Shown here piece after piece: positions 21,434 through 30,119 of a stretch of DNA of 64,000 bases; the first letter of the stretch is position 1; each line of letters opens with the position of its first letter. The DNA lies in contig OY253654.1 of assembly GCA_958009055.1 (NCBI GenBank), positions 868,001 through 932,000 of the forward strand, written 5' to 3'. Below the pieces are notes generated by a model. It made no database searches and was not told where the DNA came from. It was given only the letters and a program-made list of their open reading frames with translations. The position numbers and the translations under genes are program-made. Source of the stretch: Choricystis sp. odSpoLacu1. Taxonomy: Eukaryota; Chlorophyta; Trebouxiophyceae.

Positions 21434-22073
21434 ATGCGGTCCCACCTGGCCGCCCGCCTCCTCCGCGCCGCCAGCGGCGCGGCCCGCCGGTCCGTCGTCG
21501 TCGGCGCGCAATGCGGCGCTGCTGGACGCGACGCGCGGGGTGGCGACGTCGCCCACGCTGTGCCGGAAGTATCCACCGCCCCGCGTGTGGCCCAATGGTG
21601 AGAGATGGATTGGGGTGGTGGGAGAGAGAGAGAGGCGAAAAGGCAGGACTGTCGACCCTCACCTATCCCCCCTCCCCCCCCTCCTCCAGCCATCCTCACC
21701 GACCCCAAGCCCGACCTCGTCGACCGCCTGCTGACCGATGACGCGCTGGCGCCGTCCCGGATCGCGTCCGCCCGGGCCGCGTCCGCCGCCGCTGCGGCCG
21801 CCGCGCGCTCCCCCGGCGACACCGGCTCCCCCGAAGCCCAGGTCGCCGCCCCTGACCGCCCGCATCACGGCGCTGTCGGCCCACTTGACGACTCACAGGA
21901 AGGATCATGCCTCGTCGAGGGGGTTGGCGGCCGCGCTGGCGACGCGGCGCAAGCTTTTAAGGTACCTGCGGCGGTATGATTTGACTGCGTACGGAGCCAC
22001 GATGTTGAGGCACGGACTGAAGGACACGTACGCCAAGCTGGACAGGCTGGCGGCGAGGAAGGTGGCCAGGTGA
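21434..22073 (+). CDS. MRPS15: Mitochondrial ribosomal protein uS15
   Basis: Two exons (21434-21597, 21690-22073). The product is a small-subunit ribosomal protein that binds rRNA helices near the platform. The conserved domain is unmistakable: GDTGSPEAQVAA, LTARITALSAHLTTHRKDHA, SSRGLAAALATRRKLLRYLR and RYDLTAYGATM. The leader (MRSHLAARLLRAASGAARRS) looks like a mitochondrial presequence. The frame needs one base removed in exon 1, and one more at a CCCC run (21849-21852) between GSPEAQVAA and LTARI. Repaired length is about 181 residues. The extra bases fit the general pattern in this window. Confidence 0.82.
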
Positions 22074-22191
22074 TGGGGGGAGAGTGTGTGAGTGCGTTTT
22101 TCGGTTTTGTGTGTGAATGAAAAAAAAACATCTCCCCTGTCTTTTCACCTCTGGGTGTCCTCTCCCTGTCTCTCTCGCGCGCACGCACACC

Positions 22192-23369
22192 ATGCTGCGC
22201 TCCCGCTGGACTGCACCAGCCCTGCTGGTGCTGCTGTGCGGCTGTGGTGAGTGTGTGTGTGGAGAGAGAGAGGGGCTTCCGCGCGTGTGTCTTTTTTTGG
22301 GGCGGTCAAACCGCGCGACCCGGGCACGCCCTCCTTGTTCACCCCCTCTCTCCTGCCTCTCCCTCTCCCCAGCCACCGCCCAGATCACCATCCACCCCCC
22401 CCCCCCTCCGTCCCTGTGCCCACGCGGGGCGCGCTGACCCGGGTGGACGCGACGCCCGCGCCGACCGACACGCCCGCACCGCCTCCTCCCCCTGCCACGA
22501 CGGCGGCGCCTCCGCCTCCGCCTGCCACGACTGCAGCGCCTCCTCCGCCGTCGACGACGACGCCGGCCGCGACGCCGGCGCCATCGACGACGCCGCCGGC
22601 CACCACGCCGGCGCCATCGACGCCGCCGGCCACCACGCCCGCGCCCCCCGCCGCCGCCGCCGCCCACCACCACCCCCCCCTCCCCCCATCCCCATCCTGG
22701 TCACCGTCCTCCGCTTCACCGGCGTCAGCGTGTGGCCGTTTGACGATGCCAAGTCGGCCGCCCTGGCGGTGGCCCTTGCCAAGGCGGTGGCGGGGGTGGG
22801 CGCCCCTCGCAACGTGGCCGTCATTGGCGCCGTCGCCCTGCCCCCCCCCGCCCGCCGCCCGCGTAAAATGCTGCAGCTGGAGGAGGCCCCCATTGGAGCC
22901 GACGTGGCCGTCGCTCTGCGGGCGGCGGGTGAGGCGGGGGCTGCGGCGATTGGTGCTGCCCTCCCTCCCTCCACCCCCGCCCTGCGGGCCGCCCTGGCCG
23001 AGGGTGGCGTCGCCGTCGACGCCATCGACATTTCGTCTTCCACTGTGGCCACCGCGTCGTCCAGCCTGCTGTTCTCCTGTGCCAGTGGTTCAGTGGGAGG
23101 CGTGTGCCTGCCCTCCCCCCCCCTCCCCCGGCCTCAGCGCCGGCGCGTGGGTGGGGGTCGCGCTGGGCGCTCTGGGCGCGGCTGCTGTGGCGGTCATCAT
23201 CCTGATGGCGGTGTTGAGGCGGGCGCGTGTCGCCGCGGCCGCGGCGGCCGCGGCGACAACCCCCGCCCCCGCGCCCTCCGCTCTACCTGCGCCCTCCGCT
23301 CCCCCTGCGCCCTCTGCTCCGCCTGCGCCGCGGGCTGGCACCCCCACCGCGCGGGCCGCCCCCTTCTAG
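22192..23369 (+). CDS. Secreted or surface type I membrane protein with Pro/Thr stalk, function unknown
   Basis: Exon 1 (22192-22246) encodes a signal peptide (MLRSRWTAPALLVLLCGC). Exon 2 starts at 22373 or 22384 and runs to the TAG at 23367-23369. Next comes a stalk of Pro, Thr and Ala repeats (PPPATTAAPPPP type), then a compact region beginning ILVTVLRFTGVSVWPFDD, one membrane helix (VALGALGAAAVAVIILMAVL) and a Pro/Ala-rich cytoplasmic tail. The segments lie in different frames, with switches at C runs near 22395, 22673-22680 and 23115-23123, so the exact protein is uncertain. Plan and composition suggest a cell-wall or surface glycoprotein. No family recognised. Confidence 0.55.
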
Positions 23370-23668
23370 GCGGGACTGGGGGGGGGTGGCTCCCCCAAGG
23401 CGGGGGCGAGCGGGGCGGTGGGCGTGACGGCGCGGGCTGGGTGAAGAGTGGTTGTGAGGGAGGAGTTTTTTTTGTACAAAAAAGACAAGAAGCAAAAATC
23501 TCGATGTTGACGCTCATCAAGATACTTCAAACCGCTGGGGATCGTGCGCGGCGAGCGTCCAGGCGGTTAGCAGTGGGTCGCACCACCAGCCCTAATTCAA
23601 ATATTGCTAAAAAATGCTTTTTTGACGCCCTACAAAAGTTGGGACGCCTCACTGGGTGCGCCCAAGGC
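23370..23668. other. AT-richer spacer upstream of tRNA-His
   Basis: Follows the stop of the secreted membrane protein. From about 23460 the composition drops to much lower GC than any coding region here. The part just before the tRNA (CTAAAAAATGCTTTTTTGAC at about 23605) probably serves as tRNA 5' flank. No other gene recognised. Confidence 0.4.
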
Positions 23669-23803
23669 GTAGCTGTCGTCTAGTGGTTAGGACATTACGT
23701 TGTGGTTCAGCGAGATTGATCCAAACGATTTGTGTGTTCAAATCTGGGACTGTTCGAAACACGCAACTCCGTGAAAACGGGGTTTCGATTACCCCCAGCT
23801 ACA
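23669..23803 (+). tRNA. trnH-GUG: tRNA-His (GTG) with a 63-nt intron
   Basis: A full cloverleaf can be drawn. The acceptor stem GTAGCTG (23669-23675) pairs with CAGCTAC (23796-23802), with discriminator A at 23803. The D arm is GTCT...GGAC around AGTGGTTA. The anticodon stem TTACG (23695-23699) pairs with CGTGA (23770-23774). Anticodon GTG lies at 23702-23704. The T arm is GGGGT-TTCGATT-ACCCC (23779-23795). An intron of about 63 nt (23706-23768) sits one base 3' of the anticodon, the standard site for nuclear tRNA introns. The extra G-1 of tRNA-His is not encoded (base 23668 is C), as in other eukaryotes. It lies between two protein genes on the same strand. Confidence 0.85.
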
Positions 23804-24022
23804 TAAAGTGCCGTTTATTTTTTTTGTTTTGTGTGTGGAAAGGTGTGCACAGTGTGCGTTGGATTGGTGGTAGTGTCGTGGAGCAGGTGGAGGTGAGTGT
23901 GCGGGTCAGCTGGCGAAGCCTTTTTTTTTGCGTTTTTTCTTCGTCACACTCCGCTCCTCCAATCATCCAACTTGCGGAGAGGGGAGTGGGCTCTCTCCCT
24001 CCCTCTCTCTCACCCACACACC

Positions 24023-26113
24023 ATGCTCTCCGGCGTCAAGCTCGTCAAAAAGGCGGACGCCGACCCCGGCGACGCCCCCCCCCCCTCCCCCCGCCACCCG
24101 CGACGATTGGCTGGCCGCGCCCTCCACCCTGGACGCCGCGCTCGCCTCCGCCCGCCCCCGCTCGCCACGCGGTGACACAGACGACCGTCCGTCTGTGGTG
24201 GAGGAAGCGCGCGCCCCCGGCCTGTCCGCCGGCGCCGGCACGTCCACCGTGCGCCTGCCGACTGTCGGCGCGGCCCCTCCCCCCCCCCGCTTCGGCGACG
24301 GCGGCGCCTCCTGGCGCCTGAAAGCTCTCAAACGAGCCCAAGCTGAGGCCGCGAGTACCGGGCGGGAGGTGGGGGCTGTCGTAGCGGAGAGGTGGGGGTC
24401 TGTTCGTGCGCTGGTGACTGGCGTCGACGCCGCCGCCGCCGCCCACTCGCGCGCCCACGTGCACGCCGCCAAAGACAGGGCGGGTGGCGGCCGCGACGAT
24501 GACGAGCGGCGGCGGCGGGCGCCCCACTTGGCGCGTGGTGGCGACGACGGCGACCGCCTGCGCCGCCCGGGGGGTGGCGCCTCCATCAGCCTGTCCTGGC
24601 GGCGGCAGCGGTCCCGGTCTCCCCGGCGGCGGGATAATGATAAGAGCGGCAGGCGGGATGATGGCGGCATTCGGCGCCGGTCGCGGTCGCGGTCGCGCGA
24701 GCGGCGGCCGCGTGCCGCGCCGGCCGCGGCCGACGCTGCGGCCGCGCTGGCGGCGGCCGCGCCGGCCGTGAACGCGTTTGCGTCGGATGGGTCGTTCTTT
24801 GAAGCGGCGACTGGCAAGGCGGACGCGCCAGCGGTGCCGCCGCCTGCTGCTGCGCCGCCACTGCCACCCACCGCGCCACCGCCGCTGCCACCACCCCCTG
24901 CCGCCGCCGGCAACGCGGGCGCGGCTGCCGCCCTGCGCGCCCGCCTGGGCGGCGGCGGCGCCAGCGCACCCGCGCCACCACCCGCAGCGGTGGCGCCCAT
25001 CCCTGCCACGCTCGACGCTCCCCTGGTCGACATACACGGCCGCGCCGCGCCGGGCGCGTTTGGCCGCGTGGCCGCCCCCGCCACCACCACCACCTCCAAA
25101 ACCCAGCGCTACGATGGCGCCGGCACCCGCACCCGCTGGTTTGCGGACGATGATGGGGAGGGAGGTGACGTGGCGACTCTCGCGAAACGCGCGCGCCTCG
25201 GCGACGACGCGGGCGCGCACGACACGGACGCCGCCCTCGCCTCCTCCATCCTGCGCGCCGGCCGGCGCTACAAGGATGCCGGCATCGAACAAGGCGCGGA
25301 CGATGAGTACGACTTCGATGGCGGGTTGGACGCGCTGGAGCCGCGCTCCAAAAAAACGCGCAAAAACCGACCAGACGCCGACGCGCGCGCGCGCGCGCGG
25401 CTGCCGTCGCTTCCACCCGCCGCTCCGCCCGGGAGGAGGCTGCATGTTCGTGGTGCTTTGGTGGGCCAGCGCATGATGCTGGTTTGGTCGTGGCAGCCAG
25501 TGGGAGAGCCTACGTGGCTGCCCCCTCGCGCGGCCGCCTCGCCCCCCTGCACTGCGTCATTGCGCCGTCCTCCCACACCCCCTCCGAACGCGCCGTGGAT
25601 GACGACACCGCCATCGAGATGCGCAACTTTAAAAAGTGTGTCGTGCGGATGCATGCTGCGGCTGGGTGTGTGACCCTGTTTTTTGAAACAGCGACCCGGG
25701 TTCGCGACACACGCGGCCACGCCCGCGTGGACGCCGTTCCGTTGCCTCGGGACGCAACGGCTCGGGCGCCGGCTGCGTTGCGAGCGGCCCTGGAGGCGGC
25801 TTCCGACGAGTTTGGGACCAACCACGCCAAACGACTGATCGACACGACCACCAAAGGACTGCGCGGGTCGATCCCCCTCGGCTTTCCCTACTTTTTCGCT
25901 GAACTGGGCCTCACCCGGGGCTGGCTGCACGTCATCGATGATGAAGCCGCCTTTGCGAGGGAGAGGGTGGGGCCCGGGGTGACGGCGGCGTTGCTGGGGG
26001 TGGGTGATGGTGGGACAGGGCGCGGAGCGCGCGAGAGTTGTGCCGCGACGGCAGCCGCCGTGGCCGAGTTAAAAGTAGCGTTTGCTGAGCATGACTGGAC
26101 GGCGCAACTGTAG
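24023..26113 (+). CDS. CWF19L2: CWF19-like (CwfJ) splicing factor
   Basis: About 695 residues once two breaks are repaired. CWF19-like proteins act late in splicing and in lariat debranching. The N-terminal half is disordered with Arg/Ser and Pro-rich stretches (RRRSRSRSRERR). It also has KTQRYDGAGTRTRWFADDD and a KDAGIEQGADDEYDFDGGLD block. The C-terminal CwfJ domains show the HIT-like zinc region (EEAACSWCFGGPAHDAGLVV), AYVAAPSRGRLAPLHCVIAP, AIEMRNFKKCVVRM, RVDAVPLP and FAELGLTRGWLHVID. Frame breaks lie at a C11 run (24075-24085, one surplus base) and at (CG)9 (25382-25399, two surplus bases). The start ATG opens MLSGVKLVKK. It ends HDWTAQL at the TAG. Confidence 0.83.
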
Positions 26114-26624
26114 TAGTGTGGAAGAAGAGAGTGGAGAGAGTCTGTGTGTTTTGAGAGTTGAGGGGGGGCAAGAGCAACAACCGAAAAAGGGCGCTGCTCC
26201 CGCACAACCGAGTTTTCTTTCGAGAGAGAGAGACACACCCGCGCCTGTCTCCCCCACCCTTCTCCGGGTACGTTGAGAGATCGTGTGTCGTGTTCGCGGC
26301 AGCGGGGTCAGGAGTGTCTGCGCCGCCCGGTGTCGAGACGGACAGCGGGAGGCCCGCATTGGCCAGAGTGCGCGCACCGCTGGTGCGCCCTTGTGTTTTT
26401 GGCGCTCGCCCCCGCGACGTGCCATTGGCCTGGGCACATGCACTGAGCTGTGTGCACCAAGGCGGAGGAGCAGGGAAATGCGGGGGCTGCGGACGCTGGT
26501 GGCACGGAATTGTTTCCGTGCCACACACAAAGGCGCGCGCGCCGGTGTCGCTAACGCTCCTCCCCTCCACACAAAAACACACGCCAGGCCCCCCTTCATC
26601 TGCCGCCCTCCCCCCTTCCCACCA
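26114..26624. other. Intergenic with a perfect 11-bp hairpin
   Basis: Upstream region of the fasciclin gene. A perfect inverted repeat, GTGGCACGGAA (26499-26509), TTGT loop, TTCCGTGCCAC (26514-26524), lies about 100 bp before the ATG. The rest shows no recognisable gene. Confidence 0.5.
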
Positions 26625-27972
26625 ATGAAGGCCTTCACTATCGTCGCTCTGGCGGCGTGCTTGGCGACGGGTAAGTTTTTGGGGCGTTTGTGTCGAACGG
26701 TTTTCCCAATGCGCCCTTTTTTTCGGTTGGTGTTGCGTCCCCCGCACAAATGCGCACCCCAGCTCGATGCTTTCTTCGCCGCCACACCCCCTCCCGCCCA
26801 CCCTGCACGTCATCACACGACACACAATGCCCATCGAGCGTGTCGGATGGGAAGAAGAAGGGTTTTTTGACATTTTTCACCCACCCAATTTCCCTCCACC
26901 CCCTCCTCCCCCTCCAGCCGCGCTTGCACAAAACGCGTCGACGCCCGCGCCCGCCTCCAAAGGCAACGACGCCCTCGGCGCCATGCTGGCCACCTCCAAA
27001 GCGTCCGCCCCCGACGCCAAGAACTCTGACTCGCTGAAGAACGCGACCGCGCCCGCCCCTGCTGCGTCCACCGCTGCCGCGCCTGCCCCGCCCGCGCCGC
27101 CCAAGCAGGCCGTCCCCTCCTCTGCCGCGGGCTGCGTCACCCCGCTCGCCTTCTTCCAAAACGACGCCCGCTTCAAGAAGCTGCAGCAGTTGATCGAGGC
27201 GACGCCCCCCGCGGCGCGCCTGTCTGACATTCTGGACTCGCCGGACGTTGCGATTACGGTGCTGGCCCCGACCGACGACGCTGTTACCGACTCGCTCGGC
27301 AAGCAGGGCCTCTCATTCTCCGACCTGGTGGCCAACCCCACGCTGTCGTTGATGGTGCTGCAGTTCCACCTGCTGCCCAACCCGATCCCGGTGAGTGTCT
27401 TGGTTGGGTGGGGGGTGGGTGGGGTGGGTTGAGAGGGAGGGAGATGATTGAAAAACAACCGCACCAAACCCCATTCCCTCCCACCCCTCTGCCAACAGAT
27501 GGGCGAGTTCATCAACGGCTACTCCTTCAACACCCTCCTCCCCGGCGACAACTACCAGGACGCCATCGGTGTCGCGAAAGGGGGCGACAAAGTGAAACTG
27601 CGTGGCCCCCACAACGCCGCCACCCTGCTCGACACTGGCAACCCGGCCTGCATCTCCACCGTGTACGCCATCGACGGCATGCTGCTGCCCAAGCGCGCCA
27701 TTGCGGGCGGGGGTGGCGCGACGAAGAAGGCGGCCCCCGCTGCTGATGCCGCGGGGGTTGCGCCGGGTGACGCGCCCGCCGACGCCGCTGCCCCTGTCGG
27801 CTGCAAGGCCGCGGCCGGCGCCGACGCCGCGGACGCCGCCCCCGCCGCCAAGCCGGCTACTGCTGCTGCCAAGCCCCCCCCGGAGGGCGCCCGCCGCGCG
27901 GCCGCGCGCGAGGGCGGCGCGTCGGCCGACCCCAACGCGCCGACGGTGGTCGACGTGCCGGGCTCGGGTTGA
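26625..27972 (+). CDS. Secreted fasciclin (FAS1) domain protein
   Basis: Three exons (26625-26670, 26918-27390, 27499-27972) join in phase to 330 residues. The signal peptide spans the first splice (MKAFTIVALAACLAT, AALAQN). An Ala/Pro/Lys-rich linker leads to one FAS1 domain at about residues 87-232. It shows FFQNDARFKKLQQLIEAT, ITVLAPTDDAVTD, LMVLQFHLLPNPIP and the final H2-like strand CISTVYAIDGMLLPK. FAS1 domains mediate cell adhesion and are common in algal extracellular matrix proteins. The tail is Ala-rich and ends without an obvious GPI signal. This gene has the window's only clear GTAAGT donor. Confidence 0.85.
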
Positions 27973-28327
27973 TGAAAAAGTGTTAAAAACTTTGTGTTTT
28001 TAACCCTGCCCCCTCCATGCTTCGTGTTCGTGTTGTGCCGCGAACACACCCTTCCCCCCCAACTACGTTTTTTATTGAGGAGAAACTCACGGGGTGTCTG
28101 AGTTGGGGTGCGCACGCGCCCCTGCTTGCCCCCGTTTTTTTCTTTTACGAGAGAGAAAAAACCTAACAAAAAAGAGCGCGCGTGACTGTGTTGCTTTTCC
28201 CCTCTCAGTCGCGCGCAAAGAGAGAGGTTGTGCCGTTGTGTGCAATCAAATCAACGCACGACTTTTTTCTTTCACGCCCACAAAAAACGAAACAAAAAAA
28301 AACCCAACCCCTCTCCCTCTCTCTCTC
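27973..28327. other. Convergent intergenic region
   Basis: Lies between the 3' ends of the fasciclin gene and the coiled-coil gene. AT-richer, with T runs and A runs. No gene recognised. Confidence 0.4.
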
Positions 28328-28972
28328 TCATACCTCCCAGCTCTTGTACGATGGCAGCCGCCCCAGCATGGCGGCCGCCAGGTCGAACTCGTCGACGCCC
28401 GCGTCAGGGGGGGAGGGCGGGCGCGAGGCGGAGGCGGCGGTCGGCGACGCCACCACCATCGCCTGCAGCACGTCGACCGCCGACGCGGCTTGTTGCGGCA
28501 GGGCAATGCCCGCCTGCGCCAAGGCAGACGCCGCCGCCTCCAGGGCACCCGCCAGCGCGGCGGACCGGGAGCGCCATTCGGCCGCCGCCGCGCGTGCGGA
28601 GGCCAGCTCAACGGCGAGGGCGGCGGCCTCCGCGTGGGCGGCGGCCAGAGCGGACGCAGCAGCTTCCAGCTGGGCGACGGCGGCGGCGGGCAACTCGCCC
28701 CGGCGGCGGCGGCGGGGGGTAGCGGGGGGCTTTTGCGCCTGGGCGCCTGGGCCGGCGCTGCCAGCGGCCGCCGCTGCCACCATCGCGCCGCCCTCTCCAC
28801 TCTGCACCTCTTTCACAGGGGTCGAAACCCCCGCCAGCACGCGGTCCAGGGCGGACACCGCGCCGGGAGGCGGGGATGGAGCGCGCGCGCGGGTCGACGT
28901 CGCGTCACCCCACTCGCACGTGTAGGGCGTGGGGGAGCGAGTGGCGCGCTTGGGGCGGGGGGCGGGAGGCAT
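28328..28972 (-). CDS. Coiled-coil protein of unknown function
   Basis: One exon of 214 residues from the ATG at 28972, chosen because the in-frame upstream ATG lies in low-complexity sequence. The N-terminus is basic and Pro-rich (MPPAPRPKRATRSPTPYTCE). The middle is a long Ala-rich helix with heptad spacing (VAQLEAAASALAAAHAEAAA, then AAAEWRSRSAALAGALEAAA). The C-terminus is acidic then ends AAMLGRLPSYKSWEV. The last codons read GAG GTATGA, which could also be a donor site, so a downstream exon is possible. No family recognised. It might be a structural or kinetochore-type protein, but nothing in the sequence shows that. Confidence 0.5.
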   Translation of the reverse strand: MPPAPRPKRATRSPTPYTCEWGDATSTRARAPSPPPGAVSALDRVLAGVSTPVKEVQSGEGGAMVAAAAAGSAGPGAQAQKPPATPRRRRRGELPAAAVAQLEAAASALAAAHAEAAALAVELASARAAAAEWRSRSAALAGALEAAASALAQAGIALPQQAASAVDVLQAMVVASPTAASASRPPSPPDAGVDEFDLAAAMLGRLPSYKSWEV

Positions 28973-29161
28973 GAGAGGGAGTGCGTGTGTGTTGTGACGT
29001 GCGCGCGGGGCAGCCGAGAAGGCAAACAAAAGGGAGAGCGGGTGTGGGGTCGCACGGGATGACAAAATAAAAGTCTCTTTCTACAGCACAAAGCCAATCT
29101 AGTTCCCGCCCTATTGTTTAACTTGGCTACCTCTGGCTTCCACACCAATCACACCCACAAA

Positions 29162-29560
29162 CTAAGCAGACTTTGCCCTCGGCCAGAACCAGGCGGTGGC
29201 CACGCCCGCGAGTGCGATGCATGCTCCCACACCATCACCCACGTCCGGCCGCTGCTTGTCTGCGACCCAGCCCCATAAATATGAGACTCCAATGAAGACG
29301 CCACCGTAGACGGCAAAAGTGCGGGAGAAGGAGGCTGATGGGGCGACGAAGGGCTGGAGGGCAGCCACAAATCCGTACCCAGATAGCGCGATCACGCCTG
29401 GAAGAACGAGCGCCCACCTGGATGAGGAGGCAGGGGGTCCGTGCACAGCCCGCCACACGCACCAGCCGCCCCCGACCTCGCACAGGGCGGAGGCGAGGAA
29501 GAGGGCGAGGGTGGCCGCGACGCGGGCGGGGGTCCAAGTCCTGGGAAGGTGGGGCGTCAT
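29162..29560 (-). CDS. UPF0060 (YnfA) family small membrane protein
   Basis: 132 residues from the ATG at 29560. The hallmark features are present in order: FLASALCEVGGGWCVW (family: T-LAEIGGCWL-W), FVAALQPF, FAVYGGVFIGVSYLWGW (family AAYGGVYI---L-W-W), ADKQRPDVGDGVGACIALAG and a terminal FWPR. Four membrane helices are predicted, as in bacterial YnfA proteins of about 108 residues, some of which resemble small multidrug transporters. The family is overwhelmingly bacterial, so an ancient transfer is a reasonable inference. Base composition matches the neighbours. No clear targeting peptide. Confidence 0.85.
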   Translation of the reverse strand: MTPHLPRTWTPARVAATLALFLASALCEVGGGWCVWRAVHGPPASSSRWALVLPGVIALSGYGFVAALQPFVAPSASFSRTFAVYGGVFIGVSYLWGWVADKQRPDVGDGVGACIALAGVATAWFWPRAKSA

Positions 29561-29761
29561 TGGGGGGGCGTCGACACTCTGTGGGCACGCAGCAGTGTCG
29601 AGGGTGGTCGCAGGGTGGTGAGGGATGGATGGAGGAGGGGCGGCCAACGGGCCCAATGTGTGGGTCAAGAAACTAGGGTGTGAGGCTTCACTCTTTTAAT
29701 CCTCACTCTCTCTCCTCCCGCCCAACCCACCCTCTCAACACACACACACAACACAAACACA

Positions 29762-30060
29762 ATGACCGCGCCCCCCCTCCTCCCCCGCCCCGTCCTCCCT
29801 CGACATCCGCACCCTGTACCTCGGCATCACGCCGGGGCAGCTGGCCGACGCGGCGACGTCCAAGGCGCAACCGCCGGGGTCGCAGGCCGCGATGTACCGC
29901 ACGCCGGGTGAGTGGATGGGGAGAGGGTGATGTTTGTGATGCGTGGGCGGGCAGAAGGGGGCGCAAAGGCCTGGCGAGGTGACGTCGTCTCGTCAACATG
30001 ACGGCGTGCCTGGCGCAAGACCTGGCCCCCCGCGGCATCCGCGGCAACTGCGTGCGAGGG
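29762..30060 (+). other. Small locus: possible short exon plus SDR-like remnant
   Basis: An ATG at 29762 followed by a C7 run (29771-29777); dropping one C gives a peptide containing SLDIRTLYLGITPGQLADAA that ends at a good donor (29907/29908, GTGAGT). Downstream, 29986-30054 reads LVNMTACLAQDLAPRGIRGN followed by CV. That is the short-chain dehydrogenase pattern around the conserved NxxxPRGIRVNCV strand. A TGA lies shortly upstream in that frame and there is no Rossmann start or YxxxK motif. It could be a dehydrogenase remnant or the end of a small two-exon gene. The DAG lipase gene ends 60 bp downstream on the other strand. Confidence 0.35.
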
Positions 30061-30119
30061 AGAGAGAGCGCACACAAACGCACCGCACTTGCTTTGTTTT
30101 TGCCTGTTTGCTTTGATTC

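Noticed and set aside
23545..23610. A second tRNA-like stretch upstream of tRNA-His (GGTTAGCAGTGGGTCG, TTCAAAT)
   Set aside because: No acceptor or anticodon stems can be paired.
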